Of a DNA stretch of 64,000 nt, positions 9,812-18,941 are shown piece after piece (the first letter of the stretch is position 1; each line of letters starts with the position of its first letter). The stretch covers positions 248,001-312,000 of the forward strand of contig VRZD01000002.1 in the NCBI GenBank assembly GCA_016743235.1, given 5' to 3'. This DNA comes from Pantanalinema sp. GBBB05 (GTDB lineage Bacteria; Cyanobacteriota; Cyanobacteriia; Leptolyngbyales; Leptolyngbyaceae). The position numbers and the translations under genes were made by a program. Under the pieces are notes generated by a model. That model was given only the letters and a program-made list of their open reading frames with translations. It was not told the DNA's origin and made no database searches.

Positions 9812-10111
9812 CTATTTACTGCCGTAGTAGAAGGCAATTTCTTTCTCCTTCAGCGGGGCAAAGTCAGCCGCGATCAACATTTGATCCAATTCAGCTTGCG
9901 GAATATGTTTAGCACCGATTCGGACAATTCGGGAACGCATGGTATTCGACACCCCGCTCCGCTGCCGTCCGGCTTCTAACCCCATGACCTGGTTGTAGAG
10001 ATCTAGTTTTGCGGGTGGTATCGGTGTACCATCGAAATCAAGACCACGGGCGATCGCTTCATCAACCGCATCCGCCCCTAATGAACTGGAAGAACTTGGC
10101 TCAGCAGACAT
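9812..10111 (-). CDS. Conserved cyanobacterial protein, DUF4090-like
   Basis: About 99 residues, Ser-rich N-terminus then a compact helical region (ADAVDEAIARGLDFDGTPIPP, RQRSGVSNTMRSRIVRIGAK, FAPLKEKEIAFYYG). I recognise the pattern as a conserved cyanobacterial small-protein family resembling DUF4090; its function is unknown. No membrane segment or signal peptide. Start chosen at the ATG at 10111 (MSAEPSS); the TTG 12 nt upstream is less likely. Its stop codon abuts the convergent DICT protein; upstream it is divergent from the Mre11-like gene with about 70 nt between, which must hold both promoters. Confidence 0.7.
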   Translation of the reverse strand: MSAEPSSSSSLGADAVDEAIARGLDFDGTPIPPAKLDLYNQVMGLEAGRQRSGVSNTMRSRIVRIGAKHIPQAELDQMLIAADFAPLKEKEIAFYYGSK

Positions 10112-10181
10112 TACAAATACCAAACGGGTAACAACAGGGCATTGTATCAGGAAGCATCCATTCCCAGTAGGAGACGTTATT

Positions 10182-11444
10182 GTGCCTCGATTTCTTCACT
10201 TAGCGGATATTCATTTGGGCTTCGATCGCTACGACAGCAAAGAACGCACCAAAGACTTCTACCGGGCATTTCAAGATGCGATCGATCGCTATGCAATCGC
10301 TGAACAAGTCGATTTTGTCATCATCGTCGGTGACTTGTTTGAACATCGCACGATTCAGCCGAATATCTTGAACCAGGCACAGCTTTGTTTGGAAGATCTC
10401 AAGCGGGCAGGGATTCCGGTGATCGCGATCGAAGGCAACCACGACAACCGTCCCTACGGTACTAAAACCAGTTGGCTCAGTTATCTGGCAAGTTGGGATC
10501 TCCTGATTTTGCTAGAACCAGGTGATCCGGCTACTGGCGAGGCTCTATACACTCCCTGGAATCCCGAAGAAAAACGAGGTGGTTACATTGATTTAGACTG
10601 TGGTGTGCGGGTTTTGGGATCATACTGGTATGGGTCATCGGCTCCCCGAGCGATCGGTCAGCTTGCCGCGGCTATCAAACAATTGCCTCCTGCTCCTGGT
10701 CATTCTGTGATGTTGTTTCATCATGGCTTAGAAGGTCAGATTGCCCGCTACCAGGGAGCCTTACGCTACGGTGATCTATTACCTTTGAAGGAAGCCGGGA
10801 TTGATTATCTGGCTCTAGGTCATATCCACAAAAACTATGCAGTAGAAGGTTGGGTGTTTAACCCTGGCTCCGTAGAAGCTAACAGTATGGAGGAGAACCG
10901 CTATGAGCGGGGTGTATATTTGGTGGAATTGAATGACGAGGGAATTCAGGCTGAGTTAAAGCGGGATTATTACCAACGTTCGATTGTGCAATTGCGCCTT
11001 ACAGCCCGAGGGCAGGAAAGTGTAGCCGCGATCGAACAAAGCTGTATTGAATTAGTGGAACAAGCCATACAATCGCAGCAACTGAACCCCGAACTGGCTC
11101 CGATGGTGGAGTTGCGGATTGAGGGGCAGGTGGGATTCGATCGCTCGGAACTGGATGTGCGCAAACTTCAGCACCAGCTTAAGGATCTCAGTCAGGCCTT
11201 AATTCTCTTACTCAAATTTGAAGCGGGTTCCGTCGAATTTGCATCGCCGTTAGCCGAAGACGCCAACCAGCATCAGATTGAACAGGAAGTGTTTACGGAT
11301 TTACTTGCCGCTCACAATACCTACAAAAAACAAGCCGATCGCCTGGCTCACAGTTTGATTGATTTGAAGGAAATGCAACTTCAGGGACGATCGGAGGTGG
11401 AGTTGTACGAATTTGTGCAAACTCTATTCATGCCAGAGCCCTAG
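10182..11444 (+). CDS. Mre11/SbcD-like DNA repair exonuclease (second copy)
   Basis: Second metallophosphoesterase of the Mre11/SbcD class, 420 residues. Motifs in order: LADIHLGF (residue 7), VGDLFEHR (about 49), EGNHDNRP (about 86), FHHGLEG (about 182) and LGHIHKNY (about 210), then a C-terminal domain with long helices (about 270-420). It differs clearly from the homologue at 4058-5359, so it is a distinct paralogue family rather than a recent duplicate. GTG start after taggag. The stop abuts the stop of the convergent kinase gene (11444/11445). No Rad50/SbcC partner is nearby. Role in end processing is inferred from family. Confidence 0.85.
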   Translation: MPRFLHLADIHLGFDRYDSKERTKDFYRAFQDAIDRYAIAEQVDFVIIVGDLFEHRTIQPNILNQAQLCLEDLKRAGIPVIAIEGNHDNRPYGTKTSWLSYLASWDLLILLEPGDPATGEALYTPWNPEEKRGGYIDLDCGVRVLGSYWYGSSAPRAIGQLAAAIKQLPPAPGHSVMLFHHGLEGQIARYQGALRYGDLLPLKEAGIDYLALGHIHKNYAVEGWVFNPGSVEANSMEENRYERGVYLVELNDEGIQAELKRDYYQRSIVQLRLTARGQESVAAIEQSCIELVEQAIQSQQLNPELAPMVELRIEGQVGFDRSELDVRKLQHQLKDLSQALILLLKFEAGSVEFASPLAEDANQHQIEQEVFTDLLAAHNTYKKQADRLAHSLIDLKEMQLQGRSEVELYEFVQTLFMPEP

Positions 11445-13571
11445 CTACACTCCCGGCAGCAAGTGACTACTGATCAAAGGTAAGGTGACGCGGAATTCTG
11501 TACCCACATCGACTTCGCTGGCAACAGTAATTCGACCGCCCATCACATCTACACATTGCTTGACGATCGCCAAACCTAACCCTGTTCCGGGGATGGTGCC
11601 GACATTGGCTGCCCGATGAAAGGTTTCAAATAAGCGGCATTGATCCGCAGAGGGAATCCCAATCCCCTGATCTTTTACACTAAACACCATCTGTTGCTCG
11701 TCACAACTCACTTCCATCAATACAACGCCACCCACAGGAGAGTACTTGATCGCATTAGACAGCAAGTTATTTAGCACATGCCGTAATAACTTCTCATCCA
11801 TATACGCTTTTGGCATTAGGCAATTAAACGACAGATTCACCAGATGATGGGTACTGCTTAATTGTATTTGGGTGACTAAGGTGTGACAGAAGCCTTCTAG
11901 ATCAAACCAGGTAGGACGGTAGGATAATTTACCAGCCTCCGCACTCCCGAGCATCAACACCTCATCCAGCATTTTGATCATGTGCTGCACAGCGATCTGA
12001 ATCGTTTTGAGATGCTCCTGTTTTTCTGTATCTGACCAGAGGTGGCTGTAATATTCCAACAATTCTGACGACGCCAGAATCGTACTCAAGGGAGTGCGAA
12101 ACTCATGGGAGGTCATGGAAATGAACCGTGACTTGAGTTCATTGAGTTCCTTTTCTTGTTCCAAAGCCCGGAGCAATTTCAATTCTGCCTGCTTGCGATC
12201 GCTGATATCCACACAAGAACCGATATAGCCCGCAAAGCTACCATCCGGGTGAAAGCGGGGAGTGCCGGTATTCAACACCCAACGATACTTACCATCCGCC
12301 CGCCGCAACCGGTTTTCGATCTGAAAACTTTGACGTAATTGAAATGCGGATGAATAGGTATCGATCAAGTATTGGTAATCATCCGCATGAACACCTTCTG
12401 CCCAGCCCTGCCCCAGTTCCTGCTTCAGCGTTCTCCCCGTAAAGGTCAACCAGGACTGATTGAAAAAATTGAGTTGTCCATCGATATCTGCCATCCACAG
12501 TAAAACCGGGGCACTATTTGCCATCGCTCGAAACCGTTGTTCACTTTCGAGTGCAGCGGCTAAAAGCTGACTTTGGGATAGAGCAATCCCGACCTGATCC
12601 GCCAGTTGTTGCAACAACTCAATATCCGCTTGTAACCACTGGTGAGGCTGCGTACATTGGTGCACGGCGAGCAAGCCCCACAGCTGATCCCGTTGCAGAA
12701 TTGGGACAACTAACCGAGCTTTGACCTGAAAGTGTTGCAGAAACTCTTTGAGTTGGGAGGGCGCTTCATCGGTATCAAGATTAGGAACTACCCGGACTTG
12801 CCCCTGGTTAAAAAATATCCGTTGCTCTGCGGGGAACAGTTCCAGGGGCAGAGTTTGCCCTAGGAGGCTAGGAATGCCAGTCTGCAATGACTCAGTAACA
12901 ATCCAGGTCGTATTGTCGGGTTGAAGGTTATGAATGAGCACCCGATCGGCATCTAGCAGTTGCCGGATCTCATCAACCGTGGTTTGCAGAATGTCTTCTA
13001 GCTGCAAAGACTGACGAATTTTCAGGGTGATGTCGGCAAATACCTGGCGGCGGAGATGCTGGCGACGGAACTCTTCTTCGGCTAGTTTACGTTCAGTGAT
13101 ATCACGTTGAATCGCTACCCAGTGCGTATACCACCCGGTACTATCGGCTACAGGGACAATACTAAGTTCGACCCAAAATTCGGATCGATCCTTACGGTAA
13201 TTCACCAGTTCCACCAGAATGGGTTGCCAGGTTTGCAACGCTAAACGAATTTTGGCGAGCGTCGCGCGATCGGTTTTAGGACCATGCAAAATCCGAGGAG
13301 TTTTGCCTAACACCTCTTCAGCCCGGTAGCCAGTCACACGGGTAAAGGCATCATTGACGTAGAGAATCCGGGGTCCGGGACTCTGGATCGGATCAGCTTC
13401 TGTAATAATTACCGAATCATTCGCATGCACAACGACTGACTCTAGCAACCGTAATCGTTCTTGCTGTTGCTGATGAGCGACTTCTGGAATGGAGCAAAAC
13501 TGGAGGGGTGCTTTGAGGGGCAGGTTAGTAGCCGCAGGTGGCAGAGAAGCATCGGTAGATTCGGAACTCAT
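11445..13571 (-). CDS. PAS-GAF-PAS sensor histidine kinase
   Basis: Soluble hybrid-sensor kinase of 708 residues. Domain order: PAS (about 40-160, ITEADPIQSPGPRILYVNDAF), GAF (about 180-335, LEDILQTTVDEIRQLLDADRV), PAS with PAC (about 345-465, APVLLWMADIDGQLNFFNQSW), HisKA with intact H-box (MTSHEFRTPLST, about 487) and HATPase_c (NLLSNAIKYS; DQGIGI; GTGLGLAIV). The GAF domain lacks the Cys-His pair expected of a bilin-binding cyanobacteriochrome. No transmembrane segment and no receiver domain; the partner regulator is not adjacent. Monocistronic, with 163 nt before proA. Confidence 0.92.
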   Translation of the reverse strand: MSSESTDASLPPAATNLPLKAPLQFCSIPEVAHQQQQERLRLLESVVVHANDSVIITEADPIQSPGPRILYVNDAFTRVTGYRAEEVLGKTPRILHGPKTDRATLAKIRLALQTWQPILVELVNYRKDRSEFWVELSIVPVADSTGWYTHWVAIQRDITERKLAEEEFRRQHLRRQVFADITLKIRQSLQLEDILQTTVDEIRQLLDADRVLIHNLQPDNTTWIVTESLQTGIPSLLGQTLPLELFPAEQRIFFNQGQVRVVPNLDTDEAPSQLKEFLQHFQVKARLVVPILQRDQLWGLLAVHQCTQPHQWLQADIELLQQLADQVGIALSQSQLLAAALESEQRFRAMANSAPVLLWMADIDGQLNFFNQSWLTFTGRTLKQELGQGWAEGVHADDYQYLIDTYSSAFQLRQSFQIENRLRRADGKYRWVLNTGTPRFHPDGSFAGYIGSCVDISDRKQAELKLLRALEQEKELNELKSRFISMTSHEFRTPLSTILASSELLEYYSHLWSDTEKQEHLKTIQIAVQHMIKMLDEVLMLGSAEAGKLSYRPTWFDLEGFCHTLVTQIQLSSTHHLVNLSFNCLMPKAYMDEKLLRHVLNNLLSNAIKYSPVGGVVLMEVSCDEQQMVFSVKDQGIGIPSADQCRLFETFHRAANVGTIPGTGLGLAIVKQCVDVMGGRITVASEVDVGTEFRVTLPLISSHLLPGV

Positions 13572-13733
13572 GTTGCCTCAGGCCAAGAATTGAGTGACTA
13601 ATATCATCCAGAGTTCCCCACGATTAGATCCACTTGGGATAGCGGATTAAATCACTTTTAGAAATGAGATGCTGATCGGGGCGGATGTGCTCCTATCCCC
13701 CAAAAACCACTTGATAAAAATAATTCTTATTGT

Positions 13734-15071
13734 TTAGCGATCGCGATGGGTAAAGGGTTTGGCATTAGATCCAGAGTAAGTTGCCGCAATCTGACCATGA
13801 CCCACTAATTGATACTTATAGGTCACTAAGCCCTCCAAGCCCACCGGACCCCGTGGCGGCATCTTCTGAGTACTAATGCCAACCTCCGCCCCAAACCCAT
13901 ACCGGAAGCCATCGGCAAACCGAGTTGAGCAATTTTGGTACACCCCAGCTGCATCCACTTGGGCAAAAAAGGTAGAAGCGGCTTGTGGATCTTCCGTCAC
14001 GATCGCCTCGGTATGCCGGGAACCGTAAGTGTTGATATGGGTGATCGCAGTTTCGAGGGAATCGACTAGTTTGATCGCCAAAATTAGATCACTGTACTCC
14101 GTTGACCAGTCGGCATCCGTTGCCGCACCGATGGCAATCTGATGTGATTTGAGGAGCGCCTGGGTGGCTGCATCTCCCCGCAATTCTACCCCTTGGGCTT
14201 GCAGGGCAGTAGCCAGGGGGGGGAGGACCTCAGCCGCGATCGCCTGATGCACCAGCAGAGTTTCGATCGCATTGCAGGCAGCCGCATACTGAGTTTTGGC
14301 ATCTACGGCGATCGTCAAAGCCATGTCGGGATTGGCTGATTGGTCAATATAGAGATGACAAATCCCATCCGCATGACCTAAGACCGGAATTCGGGTGTGA
14401 TCCTGCACAAAGCGGACAAAGGCATTGGATCCTCTAGGGATAATTAAATCCACGTACTGATCTAGCTTCAACAGTTCTAAGGTTTCCTCACGGGTTGTTA
14501 AAAGCTGGATAACAGCAGGATCAATGCCCGCCTGGACCAAGCCCTGCCGAATCGCCTGCACTAACGCTTCACAGGAACGAATCGCTTCCTTCCCACATTT
14601 AAGGATCACGCCATTCCCAGATTTGATTGCCAAGCTGGAGATTTGCACCACCGCATCGGGTCGCGCTTCAAAGATGACCCCCAACACGCCAAGGGGACAA
14701 GTAATTCGCTTCAGCACTAACCCCTGATCTAGTTCTCGATCGATCTGTACCGTGCCAACTGGATCGGCTAATTTAGCTACATCCCGCACACCCGCGATCG
14801 CGCCCTTTAGCTTACTGTCATCCAGTTTCAGGCGGGCATACAGTGCCGTGGCAAGACCCTCGGTTTGTGCGGTTTGGCAATCCGCTGCATTGGCTGCCAA
14901 AATTGTTGGAGCCGCTGCTTCTAAAGCTTGAGCAATCGCTTCTAAAGCATGGTTCCTGGCATCTGTCGGTAGGGTTGCCAAATGACGAGCCTGGGTACGA
15001 GTTTGCTGGGCAAGCTCCACCAGCGAGGCATAAGTAAGACGATCGGTAGCCGCAATCGGTGAAACAGTCAT
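13734..15071 (-). CDS. proA: Glutamate-5-semialdehyde dehydrogenase (gamma-glutamyl phosphate reductase)
   Basis: Second step of proline synthesis: NADPH-dependent reduction of gamma-glutamyl phosphate. The 445 residues carry the aldehyde-dehydrogenase fold with [21 protein letters not shown] (about 119), the catalytic cysteine in [15 protein letters not shown] (about 265) and the C-terminal [19 protein letters not shown] block, all hallmarks of ProA. ATG start at 15071. It stands alone on the minus strand, divergent from the AhpD-like gene. Confidence 0.96.
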   Translation of the reverse strand: MTVSPIAATDRLTYASLVELAQQTRTQARHLATLPTDARNHALEAIAQALEAAAPTILAANAADCQTAQTEGLATALYARLKLDDSKLKGAIAGVRDVAKLADPVGTVQIDRELDQGLVLKRITCPLGVLGVIFEARPDAVVQISSLAIKSGNGVILKCGKEAIRSCEALVQAIRQGLVQAGIDPAVIQLLTTREETLELLKLDQYVDLIIPRGSNAFVRFVQDHTRIPVLGHADGICHLYIDQSANPDMALTIAVDAKTQYAAACNAIETLLVHQAIAAEVLPPLATALQAQGVELRGDAATQALLKSHQIAIGAATDADWSTEYSDLILAIKLVDSLETAITHINTYGSRHTEAIVTEDPQAASTFFAQVDAAGVYQNCSTRFADGFRYGFGAEVGISTQKMPPRGPVGLEGLVTYKYQLVGHGQIAATYSGSNAKPFTHRDR

Positions 15072-15192
15072 GAGAGGTTATAGCCGTAAATCATAGCGAC
15101 ACTAATCTCAGTGTAGTGGAGGCATTGAACCCAGGAGGCAAGAGAACAGACAAAAATGGAAGATAACACAATAATGCGTTGAGTTTTCTCCT

Positions 15193-15525
15193 ATGGAACC
15201 TTACTACAAGCCTGAGCATCTACCTCATTTTGGACAGATTGCCGAAGGTAATACCGAACTTGCCGAAAAATTCTTTGCCTACTATGGCGCTGTATTTGCG
15301 GAAGGAGCCTTATCGAGCCGCGAAAAAGCTCTGATCGCTTTAGCCGTTTCCCATACCGTGCAGTGTCCTTATTGCATTGATGCCTATAGCAAGGAGTGCT
15401 TGCAGCAAGGTGCTGACCTTGAACAAATGACCGAAGCGGTTCATGTGGCAACTGCTATTCGCGGGGGTGCCTCTCTAATTCATGGATTACAAATGCTCGA
15501 TCACGTTAAGCAAGTCTCAATGTAA
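15193..15525 (+). CDS. AhpD-like carboxymuconolactone-decarboxylase-family protein (arsenosugar-associated type)
   Basis: A 110-residue all-helical protein of the AhpD/CMD superfamily. The redox motif is CPYCIDAYSKECL (about 57-68), giving CxxC plus a downstream Cys and the conserved EA.H..T segment (TEAVHVATAIRGGASLIHG). The sequence resembles the peroxidase-like protein usually found beside the radical-SAM arsenosugar enzyme ArsS, but no arsS or arsM-like gene is in this window. ATG preceded by a weak site. A peroxidase or disulfide-reductase role is inferred from the family only. Confidence 0.78.
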   Translation: MEPYYKPEHLPHFGQIAEGNTELAEKFFAYYGAVFAEGALSSREKALIALAVSHTVQCPYCIDAYSKECLQQGADLEQMTEAVHVATAIRGGASLIHGLQMLDHVKQVSM

Positions 15526-15682
15526 AAGGGTAGGGGAGAGCGGCAGAGGCTACGACGTAGATAAGGGAAAAAAGCGCTGCCACCCTCCTCAGCCGAATTC
15601 CGCCTCCCTCCCTTGACAAATTCCTTCACTGGTACGTCTCATGTGCTACCATCTGGGGAAATATTTGATCTAATCGAATCAG

Positions 15683-16180
15683 ATGGGCAAAGTCCTCGTA
15701 CTCAATGCCTCCTACGAGCCGCTTAACATTACCAGTTGGCGCCGAGCGATCGTTCTCCTCCTGAAAGGCAAAGCCGAACAGGTTGAACATAATGGCAAGT
15801 ATGTTTACTCAGGATTTCCACTCCCAACGGTCATCCGCCTCCGCCATTACGTTCGTGTCCCTTATAAAGAAATTGCCTTAACCCGCAAAAATCTCCTCCA
15901 TCGGGACGGGCACGCCTGCCAGTACTGTGGCTATACCGGAGATGACCTCACGCTCGATCATGTCATCCCTCGATCGCGAGGCGGCGGCGACACTTGGGAA
16001 AATATTGTCACAGCCTGTGTGCGCTGCAACGTCAAAAAAGGCAATCGCACCCCTAAAGAAGCTAACATGCCGTTACACAATTCCCCCAGAAAACCCTACA
16101 GCGGTTTGTACTTCGAGGTGACGAAACACTTGAAAAACGGGGTCAACCAGGAATGGCGCAAATATGTGATCGGCATTTAA
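15683..16180 (+). CDS. HNH endonuclease
   Basis: A 165-residue protein of a widespread bacterial/cyanobacterial HNH family. It has an N-terminal conserved region (MGKVLVLNASYEPLNITSWRRA) followed by the zinc-stabilised HNH core: CQYCG, LDHVIPRSRGG, W.NIVTACVRCN.KKGNRTP. The two CxxC knuckles (about 79-82 and 112-115) and the central H are all present. It is most likely a genomic housekeeping nuclease rather than a homing enzyme, since it sits free-standing with its own terminator at 16181-16209. Biological substrate unknown. Confidence 0.92.
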   Translation: MGKVLVLNASYEPLNITSWRRAIVLLLKGKAEQVEHNGKYVYSGFPLPTVIRLRHYVRVPYKEIALTRKNLLHRDGHACQYCGYTGDDLTLDHVIPRSRGGGDTWENIVTACVRCNVKKGNRTPKEANMPLHNSPRKPYSGLYFEVTKHLKNGVNQEWRKYVIGI

Positions 16181-16209
16181 CCCTCTGCATCTTATTGCAG
16201 GGGGTTTTT
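16181..16209 (+). terminator. Rho-independent terminator after HNH gene
   Basis: Begins directly after the TAA: 9-bp stem ccctctgca / tgcaggggg (one G-T-type pair) with a 6-nt loop tcttat, followed by ttttt. Classic intrinsic-terminator form. Confidence 0.85.
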
Positions 16210-16244
16210 GCTTGGTAGTGCAATCGCCTGATTACTTTTAAACT

Positions 16245-16267
16245 ATCCTCATAGACGTTATGAGGAT
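16245..16267 (+). promoter_or_regulatory. Perfect hairpin just upstream of the fkbM ribosome site
   Basis: Inverted repeat atcctcata / tatgaggat (9 bp, 5-nt loop gacgt) ending 2 nt before the aggagg ribosome site of the methyltransferase gene. No T-run follows, so it is more likely an operator or a 5'-UTR structure than a terminator. Function inferred only. Confidence 0.5.
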
Positions 16268-16283
16268 CAGGAGGTCATGACCA

Positions 16284-17135
16284 ATGCCTAAATCCTATAC
16301 GATCGGGCGTTATACAATTTTGTTACCTCCTGATCATCCCCTTGATCGCTATCAGAAAACCTGGCAGCGATATGATACAGCGCTAGGTTATATTGCCCAA
16401 ACAGTAGCGCAGAAATATACCGATTTAACGGCAATCGATATTGGGGCAAATGTGGGAGATAGTGCGGCTTTAATTCGTAGTTTTGCTGATATTTCTGTAC
16501 TTTGTATTGAAGGAAATCCAGAGTTTTTAGAATATTTGGAACATAATGCCGCTACGATCGGAAATATTGAAATAGCCACCTGTTTTATTGGTGAAGATGG
16601 TAAGGTAGTTGACTTAGAACAGATTATTTCCGAACGAGGCACAGCCTCAATTACGGCATCAGCCAGCCCAGAACCACCATTCTGGTTTGTGGAGATGCAT
16701 AGCTTAAATGCTATCCTTCAGCTATATCCCCAATTTCAACCTGCCAAACTACTCAAAATTGACACGGATGGATTTGATTTCTCAATTATTCGATCGTCAA
16801 GTCAGGTCTTATCTAAACTTCAGCCAGTTCTACATTTTGAGTATGATATCTCCTTCAGTCCTCAAGGAGATCTAGAGTCATTAGCAGCTATTCAGACTTT
16901 AGTAGAAGTTGGTTACCAATCCTTTATTGTGTACGACAACTTTGGCAACTATGTCATGAGTTTATCGAGTGACATTATCCCAGCATTTCGTGATCTCAAC
17001 ACTTGTTTGCTCTCTAATCAACGCAAAAGTGGAACGCCAAGTATTTATTACTTTGATATTTGTGCATTTACAGTTCAAGATACCGATCTGTTTGAGCAGA
17101 TCCGTACCTTGGAATATGAGTTTGTCCGCGCTTAA
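16284..17135 (+). CDS. FkbM-family SAM-dependent methyltransferase
   Basis: A 283-residue Rossmann-fold methyltransferase. SAM-binding motif I is AIDIGANVGDSA (about 51-62), followed by the acidic motif CIEGNPEF; the family LLKIDTDGFD..II block (about 157) and VLHFEYD complete the FkbM pattern. Acceptors in the family are usually sugar hydroxyls of secreted polysaccharides or natural products; the substrate here is unknown and no glycan cluster is adjacent. Base composition is more AT-rich than its neighbours by eye, which may indicate later acquisition. ATG 9 nt after aggagg; it ends 1 nt from the convergent purE end. Confidence 0.88.
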   Translation: MPKSYTIGRYTILLPPDHPLDRYQKTWQRYDTALGYIAQTVAQKYTDLTAIDIGANVGDSAALIRSFADISVLCIEGNPEFLEYLEHNAATIGNIEIATCFIGEDGKVVDLEQIISERGTASITASASPEPPFWFVEMHSLNAILQLYPQFQPAKLLKIDTDGFDFSIIRSSSQVLSKLQPVLHFEYDISFSPQGDLESLAAIQTLVEVGYQSFIVYDNFGNYVMSLSSDIIPAFRDLNTCLLSNQRKSGTPSIYYFDICAFTVQDTDLFEQIRTLEYEFVRA

Positions 17136-17136
17136 T

Positions 17137-17652
17137 TTAACCCTCTAAATAGCGTTGATAGCCAACAGCCTCCAGTTTTGCCTGCTTATCCATCACCATT
17201 TGCGCCAGACTGTGGCGATACTGTTGCACCTTTTCCAGCAACCCCGCATCAGCCGTCGCTAAAATCTGTATGGCTAATAGCCCAGCATTACGGGCATTCC
17301 CGATCGCCACTGTAGCCACGGGAATTCCAGCTGGCATTTGGACGATCGAATACAACGAATCCACACCCTGTAGATGGCGACTGGCAACCGGAACACCAAT
17401 CACCGGAAGGGGGGTCAGGGCTGCCACCATACCGGGTAGGTGAGCGGCTCCTCCAGCTCCAGCAATAATCACTTTGATCCCACGATCGTGCGCCTGTTTG
17501 GCATACTCCACCATACGATCGGGAGTTCGGTGCGCTGAGACAATGCCCACCTCACAAGGCACTCCAAATTCTTCGCAAGCCGCGATCGCCGCTTGCATCG
17601 TCGGCAGATCCGAATCGCTGCCCATAATAATGCCAACCACAGGTTTCGTCAT
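17137..17652 (-). CDS. purE: N5-carboxyaminoimidazole ribonucleotide mutase
   Basis: Purine synthesis enzyme converting N5-CAIR to CAIR. 171 residues with the N-terminal [13 protein letters not shown] phosphate/nucleotide loop, the SAHRTPDRM active-site segment (catalytic His about 45), [11 protein letters not shown] and [15 protein letters not shown], all class I PurE hallmarks. ATG start. purK is not adjacent, unlike in many bacteria. Divergent from nagA with 128 nt between. Confidence 0.96.
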   Translation of the reverse strand: MTKPVVGIIMGSDSDLPTMQAAIAACEEFGVPCEVGIVSAHRTPDRMVEYAKQAHDRGIKVIIAGAGGAAHLPGMVAALTPLPVIGVPVASRHLQGVDSLYSIVQMPAGIPVATVAIGNARNAGLLAIQILATADAGLLEKVQQYRHSLAQMVMDKQAKLEAVGYQRYLEG

Positions 17653-17780
17653 ACCGTCATCCCATCAGGACAGAAGAAATGTTCCGTAGAATAGCCTCTC
17701 ACAAGTTTTCCTCATTACCACTAATGATTTGCGATCGCCCAGGTGTAGGGTAGTTAAAGTGAACAGGTTAGTGTGAGTCA

Positions 17781-18935
17781 ATGCTAGACAACGTACTAAT
17801 TGTTAACGCTCAAATTCCGGGTTACCAGGGCTGGCAACAAATCTCGATCGCAGAAGGGATCATCCAAGCCATTCTCCCCACGACTATCGCCCTACCCGAC
17901 AATGCCCCAACAATTCTAGATGTGGCGGGTGACTGGATTTCCTGGGGTGGCATCGATCTACAGATTAATGGGGCGCTGGGGTTAGCCTTCCCCGACCTGA
18001 GTCCTAACCATAGTGAACAATTAGCCACGATCGCTCAATTTCTCTGGCAGCAAGGCGTCGATGGCTTTCTCCCTACGTTAGTCACCACTTCGGTAGATAA
18101 GATTCAGAGATCGCTGCAAACCCTGGCGAACCTGCCCTCTGCCTCACCTGACCCAGCCACCTCATCAGCCCAAATCCTCGGCGTTCACCTGGAAGGTCCA
18201 TTTCTTAACCCTGAAAAGCGGGGAGCCCATCCGGCAGAACACTTACAACCTTTGACAATCGAGACAGTCAAGCGAGTGCTAGGCGACTATGCCAGTTTAG
18301 TGAAGGTGATGACGCTGGCTCCCGAGCTGGATGCCACCGGAGAAGTGATTCCGTACCTGCGATCGCTGGGGATTACCGTGAGTTTAGGGCATTCTCTGGC
18401 AACGGCAGACCAGGCGAACCAGGCATTTCAGCAGGGAGCAACCATGGTGACTCATGCCTTTAATGCCATGCCAGCACTGCATCATCGAGAACCAGGACTA
18501 TTAGGAGCGGCGATCGTGCATCCCCAGGTGCACTGTGGGTTAATTGCTGATGGTCAGCATGTTCATCCAATCATGATCCAGGTGTTACTGCAAGCCAGTG
18601 GCGATGATGCTGGCATTTTTCTCGTCAGTGATGCCCTGTCGCCGTTAGGATTGCCAGATGGCTTGTATCCCTGGGATGAACGGCAAATTGAGGTGAAACA
18701 GGGCACTGCCCGATTGTTGAACGGCACTCTTTCTGGCACCACATTACCTTTACTGATTGGCAGCCAAAACTTGGTGCAATGGGGGATTTGTCCCCCCGAA
18801 ACGGCGATCGCCCTCGCCACAGATGCCCCTCGCCGCGCGATCGGGATGAACACTGATTATTTAGGGCAATCCGCTGATTTACTGCGTTGGCACCTGGAGA
18901 CAGCTCAACAGTTGACTTGGCAACGACTGTCTTAA
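17781..18935 (+). CDS. nagA: N-acetylglucosamine-6-phosphate deacetylase
   Basis: Removes acetate from GlcNAc-6-phosphate in amino-sugar recycling (for example from cell-wall turnover). The 384-residue amidohydrolase-superfamily protein shows GGIDLQINGALG (metal-site region, about 56), LGVHLEGPFLNPEKRGAH (about 133-150, metal-binding Glu), LGHSLATADQ, THAFNAMPALHHREPG and the catalytic Asp in FLVSDALSP. Start: ATG at 17781. No nagB neighbour is present. Confidence 0.93.
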   Translation: MLDNVLIVNAQIPGYQGWQQISIAEGIIQAILPTTIALPDNAPTILDVAGDWISWGGIDLQINGALGLAFPDLSPNHSEQLATIAQFLWQQGVDGFLPTLVTTSVDKIQRSLQTLANLPSASPDPATSSAQILGVHLEGPFLNPEKRGAHPAEHLQPLTIETVKRVLGDYASLVKVMTLAPELDATGEVIPYLRSLGITVSLGHSLATADQANQAFQQGATMVTHAFNAMPALHHREPGLLGAAIVHPQVHCGLIADGQHVHPIMIQVLLQASGDDAGIFLVSDALSPLGLPDGLYPWDERQIEVKQGTARLLNGTLSGTTLPLLIGSQNLVQWGICPPETAIALATDAPRRAIGMNTDYLGQSADLLRWHLETAQQLTWQRLS

Positions 18936-18941
18936 ACGGCT

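Noticed and set aside
11445..13571. Cyanobacteriochrome-type bilin GAF domain
   Set aside because: The GAF domain lacks the Cys-His pair needed for bilin attachment.
13572..13733. RNA gene between the kinase and proA
   Set aside because: No tRNA cloverleaf or recognised RNA motif; ordinary intergenic DNA.
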